A stretch of 64,000 nucleotides of DNA from Geminicoccus harenae (lineage in GTDB: Bacteria > Pseudomonadota > Alphaproteobacteria > Geminicoccales > Geminicoccaceae), in assembly GCF_019800005.1 (NCBI RefSeq), contig NZ_JABGCL010000004.1, positions 62,001-126,000 of the forward strand, written 5' to 3'. Below the pieces are notes generated by a model. The model was given only the letters and a program-made list of their open reading frames with translations, was not told the DNA's origin and searched no databases. The position numbers were made by a program, and so were the translations under genes. This document shows, piece after piece, positions 40,359 to 49,515 of the stretch (positions are counted from its first letter, which is position 1; each line of letters opens with the position of its first letter).

Positions 40359-40800
40359 CCTCTACGATCAGGACTTCGTCACCTGGGCTGAGCAGCAGGC
40401 CAAGGCCATCCGCAGGGCGGCCGCCGAGCGGGTGAACACGTCGGAGCCGATCGACTGGGAGAATGTGGCCGAAGAGATCGAGAGCTTGGGCAAGGAACAG
40501 CTCCATCGCCTCGACAGCGCCTATGTCGTCCTTCTCCACCACCTGCTGAAGTGGCAGTTCCAGCCGAGGCGCCGCAGCCGCTCCTGGAAGCTCACGATCA
40601 CCGAGCAGCGGCGGCGCGTGCGCAAGGTGATGAGCTCGAACCCGGGCCTGCGCCCGCGTCAGGACGAACTCTTCCTCAGCGCCTATGCTGATGCGTGCAA
40701 GCTCGCCGCCGCCGAGACCGGTCTCGCCCTTGCGGCCTTCCCCGAAAGCCCACCCTTTTCGCGTCCCCAGGCCGAGGACGACGGCTTCCTGCCGGGTTGA
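40348..40800 (+). CDS. DUF29-family protein
   Basis: A 150-residue protein of the DUF29 family (LYDQDFVTWAEQQAKAIR, VAEEIESLGKEQ, LLHHLLKWQFQP, SNPGLRP). Function is unknown; DUF29 genes occur in many cyanobacteria and alphaproteobacteria, often in multiple copies. GTG at 40348 is the likely start, with no clear Shine-Dalgarno. It sits between XdhC and the second CoxL-like gene, apparently as an insertion into an otherwise functionally coherent operon. Confidence 0.85.
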   Translation: MTPDLYDQDFVTWAEQQAKAIRRAAAERVNTSEPIDWENVAEEIESLGKEQLHRLDSAYVVLLHHLLKWQFQPRRRSRSWKLTITEQRRRVRKVMSSNPGLRPRQDELFLSAYADACKLAAAETGLALAAFPESPPFSRPQAEDDGFLPG

Positions 40801-40900
40801 GCGGCTTTCTGCGGCTCGCTTCACTTTATTGCCACACTAGAATCCAGCGCAAAGCCTGGGTATGTCGGGCGCAGCGCCGCCGCAGGCAGGGGAACAAGGC

Positions 40901-43225
40901 ATGGCTAAATTCGGCTTCGGGCAGTCGGTCAAGCGCGTGGAGGATGCGCGCCTGGTCAAGGGTGAGGGGCGCTACACCGTCGACGTCAGCGTCCCGGGTC
41001 AGGCGGTGGGCTACGTCCTGCGCTCGCCGGTGGCGCACGCCACCATCACCGCCATCGACACGTCCGCCGCCGAGGCGGCTCCGGGCGTGCTCTGCGTGGT
41101 GACGGGCAAGGAACTGGCCGCCGCGGACGCCAACAACCTGCCCTGCCTCATCCCGCTCAAGAACCATGACGGCACCGACCGTGCCGACCCGGGCCGGCAG
41201 ATCCTGGCGGTCGACAAGGTCCGCCATGTCGGCGATCACGTGGCGTTCGTCGTCGCGGAGACCATGGAGCAGGCCAAGGATGCGGCCGACCTGATCACCG
41301 TCGACTACGATACCCATCCGGCCGTGGCCGACATGCTGAAGGCGATCGAGCCGGGGGCGCCCCTGGTGCACGACAGCACCAGCTCGAACCTGTGCTTCGA
41401 CTGGGTGTACGGCGATGCCGGCGCCACCGACCAGGCGTTCGCCGCCGCGGCCAAGACCGTGAAGCTCGACCTGATCAACAACAAGGTCGTCGCGAACTCC
41501 ATGGAGCCGCGGGCCTGCGTCGCCGAGTGGGATGCCGCCGAGGGCAAGCTCACCATGCATGCCGGCACCCAGGGCGGCTGGATGTTCCAGGACATGCTGG
41601 CCGAGCTGATCCTCAAGCTGCCCAAGGACAAGGTCCGGGTGGTCACGCCGGACGTCGGCGGCGGCTTCGGCATGAAGGCGTTCTTCTATCCCGAGTACGC
41701 CATGGCGGCCTGGGCGGCGCGCAAGATCGGGCGCCCGGTGGCATGGACCGCCGAGCGGACCGAGGGCTTCCTGTCCGACGTGATGGGCCGCGACCACATC
41801 ACCACGGCCGAGCTCGCCTTCGACGCCAACAACAAGATCCTGGCGCTGCGCGTCATGGTCCATGCCGGCATGGGCGCGTATCTGTCGATGTTCGCGCCCT
41901 ACATCCCGACCGGTGCGGCGCTCAAGGTCCTGCCCGGCGTCTACGACATCAAGACGCTGACCTACCGGGTGAAGGGCATCTTCACCCACACCACCCCGGT
42001 CGACGCCTATCGCGGCGCCGGCCGTCCAGAATCGATCTACTGCATCGAGCGCCTGATGGATGCCGCTGCACGCCAGCTCGGGGTCGACCCGATCGAGCTG
42101 CGCAAGCAGAACTACATCAAGCCGGAGCAGATGCCTTACACCACGCCGGCCGGCGAGACCTACGACACCGGCGAGTTCGCCAAGGTCACCGACCTGGCGC
42201 TGGCCAAGCACGGCTATGAGAGCTTCGCCAGCCGCAAGGCGCAGAGCGAGGCCAAGGGCCTGCTGCGCGGCATCGGGCTGGCCTACTACATCGAATCCAC
42301 GATGGGTAATCCCGAGGAAGCGGCGGCGATCAAGTTCGTCGACGACGGCACGGTCGAGGTCTGGGTCGGCACCCAAACCAACGGCCAGGGCCACGAGACC
42401 GCCTACGCCCAGGTCTTCGCCGACGCGCTCGGCATCGACATGGAGCGGATCCGGGTCAAGCAGGGCGACACCGACGTGGTGAAGTTCGGTGGCGGCACCG
42501 GCGGCTCGCGCTCGCTGACCGCCCAGGGTGTGGCCATCCGCGCCGGTGCCCGCGAGGTCATCCGCAAGGGCGTCGAGGCCGCGGCCCAGCAGTTCGAGAC
42601 GGCCGCGGCGGACATCGCGTACGAGGACGGCGTCTTCAAGGTGAAGGGTACCGACAAGCAGGTCGACCTCTTCACCCTGGCCCGGACCGTGAAGGCGCAG
42701 CCCGGCAGCATCGACGGCCTGAACGCCGACGTGAAGATCAAGCTGGACGCCTGGACCTTCCCGAACGGCTGCCACATCGCCGAGGTCGAGGTCGACCCGG
42801 ACACCGGCGTCACCAAGGTCGACCGCTACACGGTGGTCGACGACTTCGGCAAGGTGCTGAACCCGATGCTGGTGGCGGGTCAGGTCCATGGCGGCGTGGC
42901 CCAGGGCATCGGCCAGGCGCTCTACGAGCAGGTCGTCTATGACGACACCGCGCAGCTGATCTCCGGCTCGTTCATGGACTACACCATGCCGCGCGCCGAC
43001 AACCTGCCGAACTTCGACACCGATACCTACGAGGTTCTGTGCAAGAACAACGAGATGGGGGTGAAGGGCTGCGGCGAGGCCGGCTCCGTGGGTGCCTGCG
43101 GCGCGGTGATGAACGCGCTCCTGGACGCGCTGGCGCCGCTGGGCGTCGACCGCGTCGACATGCCGGCCACGCCGGAAAAGGTCTGGCAGTACATCCAGGG
43201 TGCCAAGGTGGCGAAGGCCGCCTGA
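40901..43225 (+). CDS. Second form II CODH-like large subunit (orphan)
   Basis: A 774-residue Mo-hydroxylase large subunit, homologous to CoxL at 26.8 kb. It also has AYRGAGR, at 369-375, and the catalytic Glu E726 in GCGEAGSVG, with GQGHET for Mo-pterin binding. There is no adjacent small or medium subunit, so it may use those at 26-30 kb or others. Mo-cofactor genes flank it on both sides. The ATG at 40901 follows AGGGGAACAAGG; an upstream ATG at 40862 is weaker. Confidence 0.9.
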   Translation: MAKFGFGQSVKRVEDARLVKGEGRYTVDVSVPGQAVGYVLRSPVAHATITAIDTSAAEAAPGVLCVVTGKELAAADANNLPCLIPLKNHDGTDRADPGRQILAVDKVRHVGDHVAFVVAETMEQAKDAADLITVDYDTHPAVADMLKAIEPGAPLVHDSTSSNLCFDWVYGDAGATDQAFAAAAKTVKLDLINNKVVANSMEPRACVAEWDAAEGKLTMHAGTQGGWMFQDMLAELILKLPKDKVRVVTPDVGGGFGMKAFFYPEYAMAAWAARKIGRPVAWTAERTEGFLSDVMGRDHITTAELAFDANNKILALRVMVHAGMGAYLSMFAPYIPTGAALKVLPGVYDIKTLTYRVKGIFTHTTPVDAYRGAGRPESIYCIERLMDAAARQLGVDPIELRKQNYIKPEQMPYTTPAGETYDTGEFAKVTDLALAKHGYESFASRKAQSEAKGLLRGIGLAYYIESTMGNPEEAAAIKFVDDGTVEVWVGTQTNGQGHETAYAQVFADALGIDMERIRVKQGDTDVVKFGGGTGGSRSLTAQGVAIRAGAREVIRKGVEAAAQQFETAAADIAYEDGVFKVKGTDKQVDLFTLARTVKAQPGSIDGLNADVKIKLDAWTFPNGCHIAEVEVDPDTGVTKVDRYTVVDDFGKVLNPMLVAGQVHGGVAQGIGQALYEQVVYDDTAQLISGSFMDYTMPRADNLPNFDTDTYEVLCKNNEMGVKGCGEAGSVGACGAVMNALLDALAPLGVDRVDMPATPEKVWQYIQGAKVAKAA

Positions 43226-43267
43226 TCGCCCCTCGCCCGGCAACCCCGGCGAGCGCATCTTGACGAA

Positions 43268-43293
43268 GGGCGGGATCGGCGACGGTCCCGCCC
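43268..43293 (+). terminator. Hairpin after the second CoxL-like gene
   Basis: GGGCGGGA and TCCCGCCC form a perfect 8-bp stem with a 10-base loop, 43 bp after the stop. Only a weak T content follows, so it may attenuate rather than fully end transcription. Confidence 0.4.
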
Positions 43294-43347
43294 TCGTGAT
43301 TCCCGGGCCGGATCGCTATATCTGACGGGAAACGACGGATGGTAGCG

Positions 43348-44982
43348 ATGTTCTTCGGCAGCATGGCGGTGAGGGACGCCCTGGGCGCCACCTTGGCTCA
43401 TGGCGTGAAATTCGGCCGGAGCGGCTTCAAGAAGGGCCGCACCCTGGACGCGGCCGACCTGGCGCTCCTGGCGGAGGCGGGCATCGAGCAGGTGAGCGCC
43501 GTCCGCTTCGAGCCGGGCGATGTCGAGGAGGACGCCGCCGCGCACAGCCTCGCCAAGGCAGTGGCCGGCCCGGGCCTGCGGGTGGCCGAGCCGTTCACCG
43601 GCCGCAGCAACCTGTTTGCCGAGGGGGACGGCATCCTGGTGCTCGACCTGGAGCGCCTCCAGGCGCTCAACCGGGTCGACCCCGACCTCACCATCGCCAC
43701 CCTGCCCCCGTTCGCCCGGGTCGCCGCCAAGGACATGGTGGCGACCGTCAAGATCATCCCGTTCGCCACGCAGGAGGACGTGCTGGCGCGCGGCCTGGCG
43801 GTGACCGAAGGCGGGCCGCTGCTGCGCCTGGCACCCTTTGTCGGCCTGCGGGTGCGTCTGGTCCAGTCGGCCACCTCGGCGACCTCGGACAAGCTCCTGG
43901 ACAAGACGGTGGAGGTGACCCGGCAGCGCCTGGAGGCGGTGGGCGCCACGCTCCTGGGCGAGCGCCGCTGCCCGCACACGACGGACGGCATCGCGGCGGC
44001 AGTCGCGGCCAGCCTCGCCGAGGGCGGCGACATGGTCCTGATCGCCGGGGCCTCGGCGGTGACCGACCGGCGCGATGTGCTGCCGAGCGGCATCGAGGCC
44101 GCAGGCGGCACGGTCGACCATGTCGGCATGCCGGTCGATCCCGGCAATCTCCTGGTGTTCGGCCGCCACGGCGACATCCCGGTCATCGGCCTGCCCGGCT
44201 GCGCCCGCTCGATCAAGCTGAACGGGTTCGACTGGGTGCTGGAGCGGCTGGCGGCGGGGCTCCGGGTGACGCCGCAGGACATCATGGCGATGGGGGTCGG
44301 CGGCCTGCTTTCTGAGATCCCCACCCGGCCGCAGCCGCGCGGCGGCGCCAAGCCCGGCGAGCAGGCCGGTGCCACGATGCGCCTGCCGCGGATCACCGCG
44401 CTGGTCCTGGCCGCGGGCCGTTCGTCGCGGATGCGTGGGCCGAACAAGCTCCTGACCCCGATCGACGGCAAGCCGCTGGTCGGCCATGTGGTCGACGCGG
44501 CACTTGCGTCGTCCTGCGACCGGGTGGTGGTGGTCACCGGCCACATGCAGGCCGAGCTGACCGAGGTCCTGGCCGGCCGGCCCCTCACCCTGACCCACAA
44601 CCCGGACTTCGCCGATGGTCTCGCCTCCTCGCTGAAAGCCGGGCTGGCGGCGGTGCCGGCCGATGCGGACGGGGTGCTGGTCCTGCTGGGCGACATGCCG
44701 GACATCGACCGCCGGCTGATCGACCGGATGATCGCGGCGTTCAGCCCGGCCGACCGCCGCTCGATCGTGGTGCCGGTGGCGGACGGCCGGCGCGGCAACC
44801 CGGTGCTCTGGTCGAGCGCGTTCTTCGCCGAGATGCGCGAGTTAGCGGGCGACGCCGGTGCCAGGGCGCTCATCGACCGGCACGAGGACCAGGTGGCGGA
44901 GATCGCCGTCGAGCATCGCGGGCCGCTGGTCGACCTGGACACGCCCGAGGCGCTCGCCGCCTATCTGGAGAACCGCACGTGA
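43348..44982 (+). CDS. Molybdopterin-binding / MobA-like nucleotidyltransferase fusion
   Basis: A two-domain protein of about 544 residues. The N-terminal part (1-335) is a MoeA/MoaB-type molybdopterin-binding region (TTDGIAAAVAASLAEGGDM, GMPVDPGNLL, GLPGCARS). The C-terminal part (about 345-540) is a MobA/MocA nucleotidyltransferase (LVLAAGRSSRM, NKLL, LLGDMPDID). MocA makes the cytosine dinucleotide form of Mo cofactor used by CODH-type enzymes, so the product may be MCD. The stop overlaps the SufS-like gene by 4 bp. ATG 43339 is an alternative start. Confidence 0.87.
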   Translation: MFFGSMAVRDALGATLAHGVKFGRSGFKKGRTLDAADLALLAEAGIEQVSAVRFEPGDVEEDAAAHSLAKAVAGPGLRVAEPFTGRSNLFAEGDGILVLDLERLQALNRVDPDLTIATLPPFARVAAKDMVATVKIIPFATQEDVLARGLAVTEGGPLLRLAPFVGLRVRLVQSATSATSDKLLDKTVEVTRQRLEAVGATLLGERRCPHTTDGIAAAVAASLAEGGDMVLIAGASAVTDRRDVLPSGIEAAGGTVDHVGMPVDPGNLLVFGRHGDIPVIGLPGCARSIKLNGFDWVLERLAAGLRVTPQDIMAMGVGGLLSEIPTRPQPRGGAKPGEQAGATMRLPRITALVLAAGRSSRMRGPNKLLTPIDGKPLVGHVVDAALASSCDRVVVVTGHMQAELTEVLAGRPLTLTHNPDFADGLASSLKAGLAAVPADADGVLVLLGDMPDIDRRLIDRMIAAFSPADRRSIVVPVADGRRGNPVLWSSAFFAEMRELAGDAGARALIDRHEDQVAEIAVEHRGPLVDLDTPEALAAYLENRT

Positions 44983-46184
44983 ACCCGATCCGCCAGGACT
45001 TCCCGGCCTTCGACCGACTGGATCGGCCGCTGCACTTTTTGGACAATGCCGCGACCAGCCAGATCTGCCGGCCGGCCCTGGAAGCGCTGGTGCGGTTCGA
45101 GACCGACGACCGGTCCAACGTCAAGCGCGGCGTCTATGCCCGTGCCGAGCGCGCCTCGGTGGCGTTCGACGATGCGCGCAAGGCGGCGATGGAGTTCCTG
45201 AACGCACCCTCCCCTGAGGAGATCGTGTTCACCTCGGGCGCCACGCTCGGGCTGAACACCGCAGCGCACATCCTCCAGGACCGGCTCAAGCCCGGCGACG
45301 TGATCCTGGTGAGCCTGCTGGAGCACCACAGCAACCTGGTACCCTGGCAGCTCGCCGCCGAACGGCGTGGCGCCAGCCTGCGCGCCATCCCGGTGACCGA
45401 TGGCGGCAGGCTCGACCTGGAGCGGCTGGACGAGCTGGCCGACCGGGTGAAGATCGTGGCGGTGACCCATGCCTCCAACGTGACCGGGGCGATCACCGAT
45501 GTCGCCCGGCTGCGCGCGTTCTGCGACGCGACCGGCGCGCTGCTGGTGCTGGACGGCGCCCAGCGGGCCGCCCACGGGCCGCTCGACGTGCAGGCGCTGG
45601 GCTGCGACCTCTATGCCTTTTCCGGCCACAAATGCTTCGGCCCGACCGGGATCGGCGTGCTCTGGGGCCGCTACGACCTGCTGGACTCCGCGCCGCCCTT
45701 CCTGGGCGGGGGCGAGATGATTCGCCGGGTCAGCATCGAGCGCTCGACCTTCGCGCCGCCGCCGCACCGCTACGAGGCCGGCACCCCACCGATCGGCGGG
45801 GCCATTGCGCTGGGTGCGGCACTCGCATGGTCGATGGCGCAGGACTGGGACCGGCTGGGCGCGCAGGAACGGGAGCTGGCGGGCAGGATGCTGGACGGCT
45901 TGGCCTCGCTTCCGGGCTGCCGCATCTATGGCGACACCGGCACCCAGCAGCGCATCGGCGTGGTCTCGTTCGAGCTGGAGGACGTGCATGCCCATGACGT
46001 CTGCCAGCTGCTCGACAGCGACCACGGCGTGATGCTGCGCGGCGGCCACCATTGCGCCCAGCCGCTGATGGAGCGGTTCGACACGGTCGCCACCGTGCGC
46101 GCCTCGCTCGCCCCCTACAATGATGGCGCGGATGTCGACGCGCTGCTGAATGGCCTCGAAGCCGTGCGCCGGAAGCTGGCATGA
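44979..46184 (+). CDS. sufS: SufS-family cysteine desulfurase (aminotransferase class V)
   Basis: A PLP enzyme of 401 residues that takes sulfur from cysteine as a persulfide. The PLP Lys is K218 (FSGHKCFGPTG) and the persulfide Cys is C359 (RGGHHCAQPLM). LDNAATSQ and HHSNLVPW are standard. It starts with GTG, overlapping the Mo-cofactor fusion gene by 4 bp. In Rhodobacter capsulatus a NifS-type enzyme works with XdhC to sulfurate Mo cofactor; the context suggests the same here rather than general Fe-S assembly. Confidence 0.9.
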   Translation: MNPIRQDFPAFDRLDRPLHFLDNAATSQICRPALEALVRFETDDRSNVKRGVYARAERASVAFDDARKAAMEFLNAPSPEEIVFTSGATLGLNTAAHILQDRLKPGDVILVSLLEHHSNLVPWQLAAERRGASLRAIPVTDGGRLDLERLDELADRVKIVAVTHASNVTGAITDVARLRAFCDATGALLVLDGAQRAAHGPLDVQALGCDLYAFSGHKCFGPTGIGVLWGRYDLLDSAPPFLGGGEMIRRVSIERSTFAPPPHRYEAGTPPIGGAIALGAALAWSMAQDWDRLGAQERELAGRMLDGLASLPGCRIYGDTGTQQRIGVVSFELEDVHAHDVCQLLDSDHGVMLRGGHHCAQPLMERFDTVATVRASLAPYNDGADVDALLNGLEAVRRKLA

Positions 46185-46594
46185 ACGACGCTCTCTACGA
46201 CCAGGCGATCATCGCCGAGGCCCGGTCCAAGACCGGCGCCGGCCGGCTGGACGCCCCCACGGTCACCGCCGAATGCGACAACCCCTTGTGCGGCGACCGG
46301 ATCACGGTGGACCTGGCGGTGCAGGACGGGGCTATCAGCGACCTCGCGCACAAGACCCGCGGCTGCCTGCTCACCCAGGCCTCCGCCTCCCTGCTGGCGC
46401 GCTACGCCAAGGGCGGCGATGTCGCGGCGGCCCGTGAGCTGCGCGCCGCGATCGATGCGTTCGTCAAGGGGCAGGACGACGAGCGGTTCGCCATCCTCAC
46501 CCCGGTGCGCAACGCCAAGAGCCGCTGGGACTGTGTCACCCTGCCGTTCCAGGCCCTGGCGGACGCCCTGGCCGACCTGGAGAAGCGAGGCTGA
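46181..46594 (+). CDS. SufU/IscU-like sulfur-acceptor protein
   Basis: A 137-residue protein of the SufU/NifU-N type. The conserved ligands are present: C37 and D39 (NPLCGDRI), C62 (RGCLLTQAS) and C118 (WDCVTLPF). Zinc-binding SufU receives sulfur from SufS in Bacillus. The gene overlaps the SufS-like gene by 4 bp, so the two form a pair. A dedicated SufS/SufU pair in a Mo-hydroxylase operon is unusual and fits a sulfur-transfer role. Confidence 0.88.
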   Translation: MNDALYDQAIIAEARSKTGAGRLDAPTVTAECDNPLCGDRITVDLAVQDGAISDLAHKTRGCLLTQASASLLARYAKGGDVAAARELRAAIDAFVKGQDDERFAILTPVRNAKSRWDCVTLPFQALADALADLEKRG

Positions 46595-46656
46595 CCGGGC
46601 AGCACCGCCCGGGTTCCACCGTCGCGAGGCTGGACGGGAAGCGCTGACCGGGACAG

Positions 46657-46670
46657 TTGATTCCGATCAA
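46657..46670. promoter_or_regulatory. FNR/FixK-type binding box
   Basis: TTGATTCCGATCAA matches the FNR/FixK consensus TTGAT-N4-ATCAA exactly. Its centre is about 74 bp upstream of the P-type ATPase start, so class II activation at -41.5 would put transcription start near 46705. It implies oxygen- or redox-dependent control of the P-type ATPase and the downstream universal stress gene. FNR-type control of such pairs is known in other proteobacteria. Confidence 0.75.
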
Positions 46671-46737
46671 TGCCCGGCCCGAACGGCTCAGGCACTTCCC
46701 GGGGGCGAACGAGCGCGAACAAGGAACAGAGGACGCG

Positions 46738-49489
46738 ATGGCGACGGCCCTCGATGCAGGCAAGCGGCGACCGGCACCCGAGCCGGCCGAGGCACCCTGG
46801 CATGCGCTGGCCGTCGAGGACGTCCTGGAACGGCTCCATGCCGACCGGCACGGCCTGCCGGGCGACGAGGCGCGGCGGCGCCTGGAACGGTATGGTCCGA
46901 ACAGCCTGCCGGAAGCCCGCGGGCGCAACCCGGTCCTGCGCTTCCTCGCCCAGTTCCACAGTGCGCTGATCTATTTCCTCCTGGCGGCCGCACTCGGGGC
47001 CTGGCTGCTCGGCCATCATGTCGACGCGGTCGTGATCCTGCTGGTCGTCACCATCAACGCGATCGTCGGCTTCGTGCAGGAAGGCAAGGCCGAGCAGGCG
47101 CTGGCGGCGATCCGCCAGATGATCTCGCCGCAGGCCAACGTGCTGCGCGACGGCCAGCGAGTGGCGGTGCCGGTGGCGGAGCTGGTCCCGGGTGACGTCG
47201 TGCTGCTGGAGGCGGGTGACCGGGTTCCGGCCGACCTGCGCCTGCTGAAGGTTCACGGGCTGCTGGTCGAGGAGGCGGCGCTCACCGGGGAATCGGTGGC
47301 GGCCGAGAAGGACGGCCGGCCGGCCGCGGCCGACGCCGCCCTGGGCGATCGCCACGGCATGGCGTTCTCCGGCACGCTGGTGGTGGCAGGGCGGGCCAGC
47401 GGGCGTGGTGGTCGCGACCGACAGCGGCACCGAGATCGGCCGGATCAGCCACCTGATCAGCTCGGTGCAGGAGCTGACCACGCCGCTCCTGCGCCAGATC
47501 AACCGCTTCGCCGAACGCTTCACCCTGTTCGTCTTCGTCTGCGCGCTGCTGCTGTTCGCCTATGCGATCCTGGTCCAGGGCTATGACTGGAGCGAATCGC
47601 TGGTGGCGGTGGTCGCGGTCGCGGTCGGCGTGGTGCCGGAGGGCCTGCCGGCCGTGATCACCATCACCCTGGCGGTGGGCGTGCGGCGCATGGCGGCGCG
47701 CAGGGCGGTGGTCCGGCGCCTGCCGGCGGTGGAGACGCTGGGCGCCACCTCGGTGATCTGCTCGGACAAGACCGGCACGCTGACCCGCAACGAGATGACC
47801 GCGCGCCGGATCGTCACCGGCGGCCACCGGATCCAGGTGGAGGGCTCCGGCTACCAGCCCGAGGGTGCGCTGGAGGCGGTCGGGATCGATGACGATGCGG
47901 CGGCACTGGCCGCGGCCGCACCGCTGATCGAGTGCGGCCTGCTCTGCAACGACGCGGAGCTCCGCCGGGGCGACCAGGGCTGGAGCGTGAACGGCGACCC
48001 GATGGAGGGCGCGCTGGTGGCGCTCGCCATGAAGGCCGGCCTCGATCCCGATCATGTCCGCGCCGAGTGGCCCAGGCTCGACGAGATCCCGTTCGACGCC
48101 CAGCACCGCTTCATGGCCAGCCTGCACCGTCGCCCGGGCGGCGGGACCACCCTGTTCGTCAAGGGCGCACCCGAGCGGGTCCTGGAGATGAGCCGGACCG
48201 AGCAGGGTCCGGACGGCCGGTCCCGGCCGATCGACCAGGCGTTCTGGACCGACGCCATCGCCGCGACGGCGCGGGACGGCGAGCGGATCCTGGGCTTCGC
48301 CATGGCCGAGCTGCCGGATGGCCAGGACAAGCTGGGCTTCGCCGAGCTGGACCGGGCGGAGATCAGCTTCCTCGGCATCGTCGGCTTCATCGATCCGCCG
48401 CGCGCCGAGGCGATGAACGCCATCGCCGAGTGCCGCTCGGCGGGCATCAGGGTCAAGATGATCACCGGCGACCATGCCGCCACCGCAGGGGCCATCGCCC
48501 GCCAGCTCGGCATGAGCGAGAATCCCGAGGTCGTCACCGGTGCGGAGCTGGACCGGATGGACGAGGCGGCGCTGGGCCAGGCAGCCAGGCGTGCCACCGT
48601 GTTCGCCCGCACCAGCCCCGAGCACAAGCTCCGGATCGTGCGCGCCCTGCAGCAGCAGGGTGCGGTGGTGGCGATGACCGGCGACGGGGTCAACGATGTG
48701 CCGTCGCTCAAGCAGGCCGACGTCGGCGTCGCCATGGGCAACAAGGGCACGGAGGCCGCCAAGGAGGCGGCCGAGATGGTGCTGCTCGACGACAATTTCG
48801 CCTCGATCGTGGCCGCGGTCCACGAGGGGCGCACCGTCTACGACAATATCCGCAAGGTGATCTCCTGGACCCTGCCGACCAATGGCGGCGAGGTGATCGC
48901 GGTGATCGCGGCGATCCTGTTCGGCTTCGTCATGCCGATGACGGCGACCCAGATCCTGTGGATCAACCTGGTGCTGACCGTGACGCTGGGCCTGGTGCTG
49001 GCGTTCGAGCCGTCCGAGGAAGGGGTGATGGCGCGCCCGCCGCGCCGGCCCGAAGCCCCGCTGCTCTCACCCTTCCTGCTCTGGCGAGTGGTGTTCGTCT
49101 CGGTCCTGTTCACGCTCGCCGTGCTGACCGTGTTCTTCTACGTGCAGGGCCGGGGCGACGACGTGGCGACCGCCCGGACCATGGTGGTGAACACGCTGGT
49201 CGTCCTGGAGATCTTCTACCTGTTCAACGTGCGCTACCTGCACATGACCTCGATCACCTGGAAGGGTGCCATGGGCACGCCGGCCGTGCTGGCGGCGGTA
49301 GCCGCCGTGGTGGTGGCGCAGTTCGCCTTCACCTATCTGCCCTTCATGAACGCGACCTTCGACAGCCGCCCGCTGGCGCTCACCGACGGCATCCTGACGG
49401 TGGTCATCGGCATCGTGCTCCTCGTCGTGCTGGAAGCGGAGAAGGCTCTCCTCGTCCGCTTCGGCATCTTCCAGACCCTGCAGAACTGA
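46738..49489 (+). pseudogene. Cation-transporting P-type ATPase, frameshifted
   Basis: A P2-type ATPase of roughly 915 residues if intact, resembling Ca2+/Na+ pumps. The 5' part has the cation-ATPase N-terminal domain and the actuator motif LTGES (about residue 185). The frame is lost at 47401-47403, where GGGCGTGG should read GGCGTGG (one extra G). It resumes in the next frame at VVATDSGTEIGRIS and runs to 49489. The 3' part has PEGLPAVIT, the phosphorylated CSDKTGTLT and TGDGVNDVPSLKQAD. The ATG at 46738 has AGAGGA. This is either a true mutation or a sequencing error in a G-run. Confidence 0.85.
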
Positions 49490-49515
49490 ATATCATCACC
49501 TTCGGGAGGACCGAC

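Noticed and set aside
40826..43258. Long open frame antisense to the second CoxL-like gene
   Set aside because: Shadow of the recognised gene.
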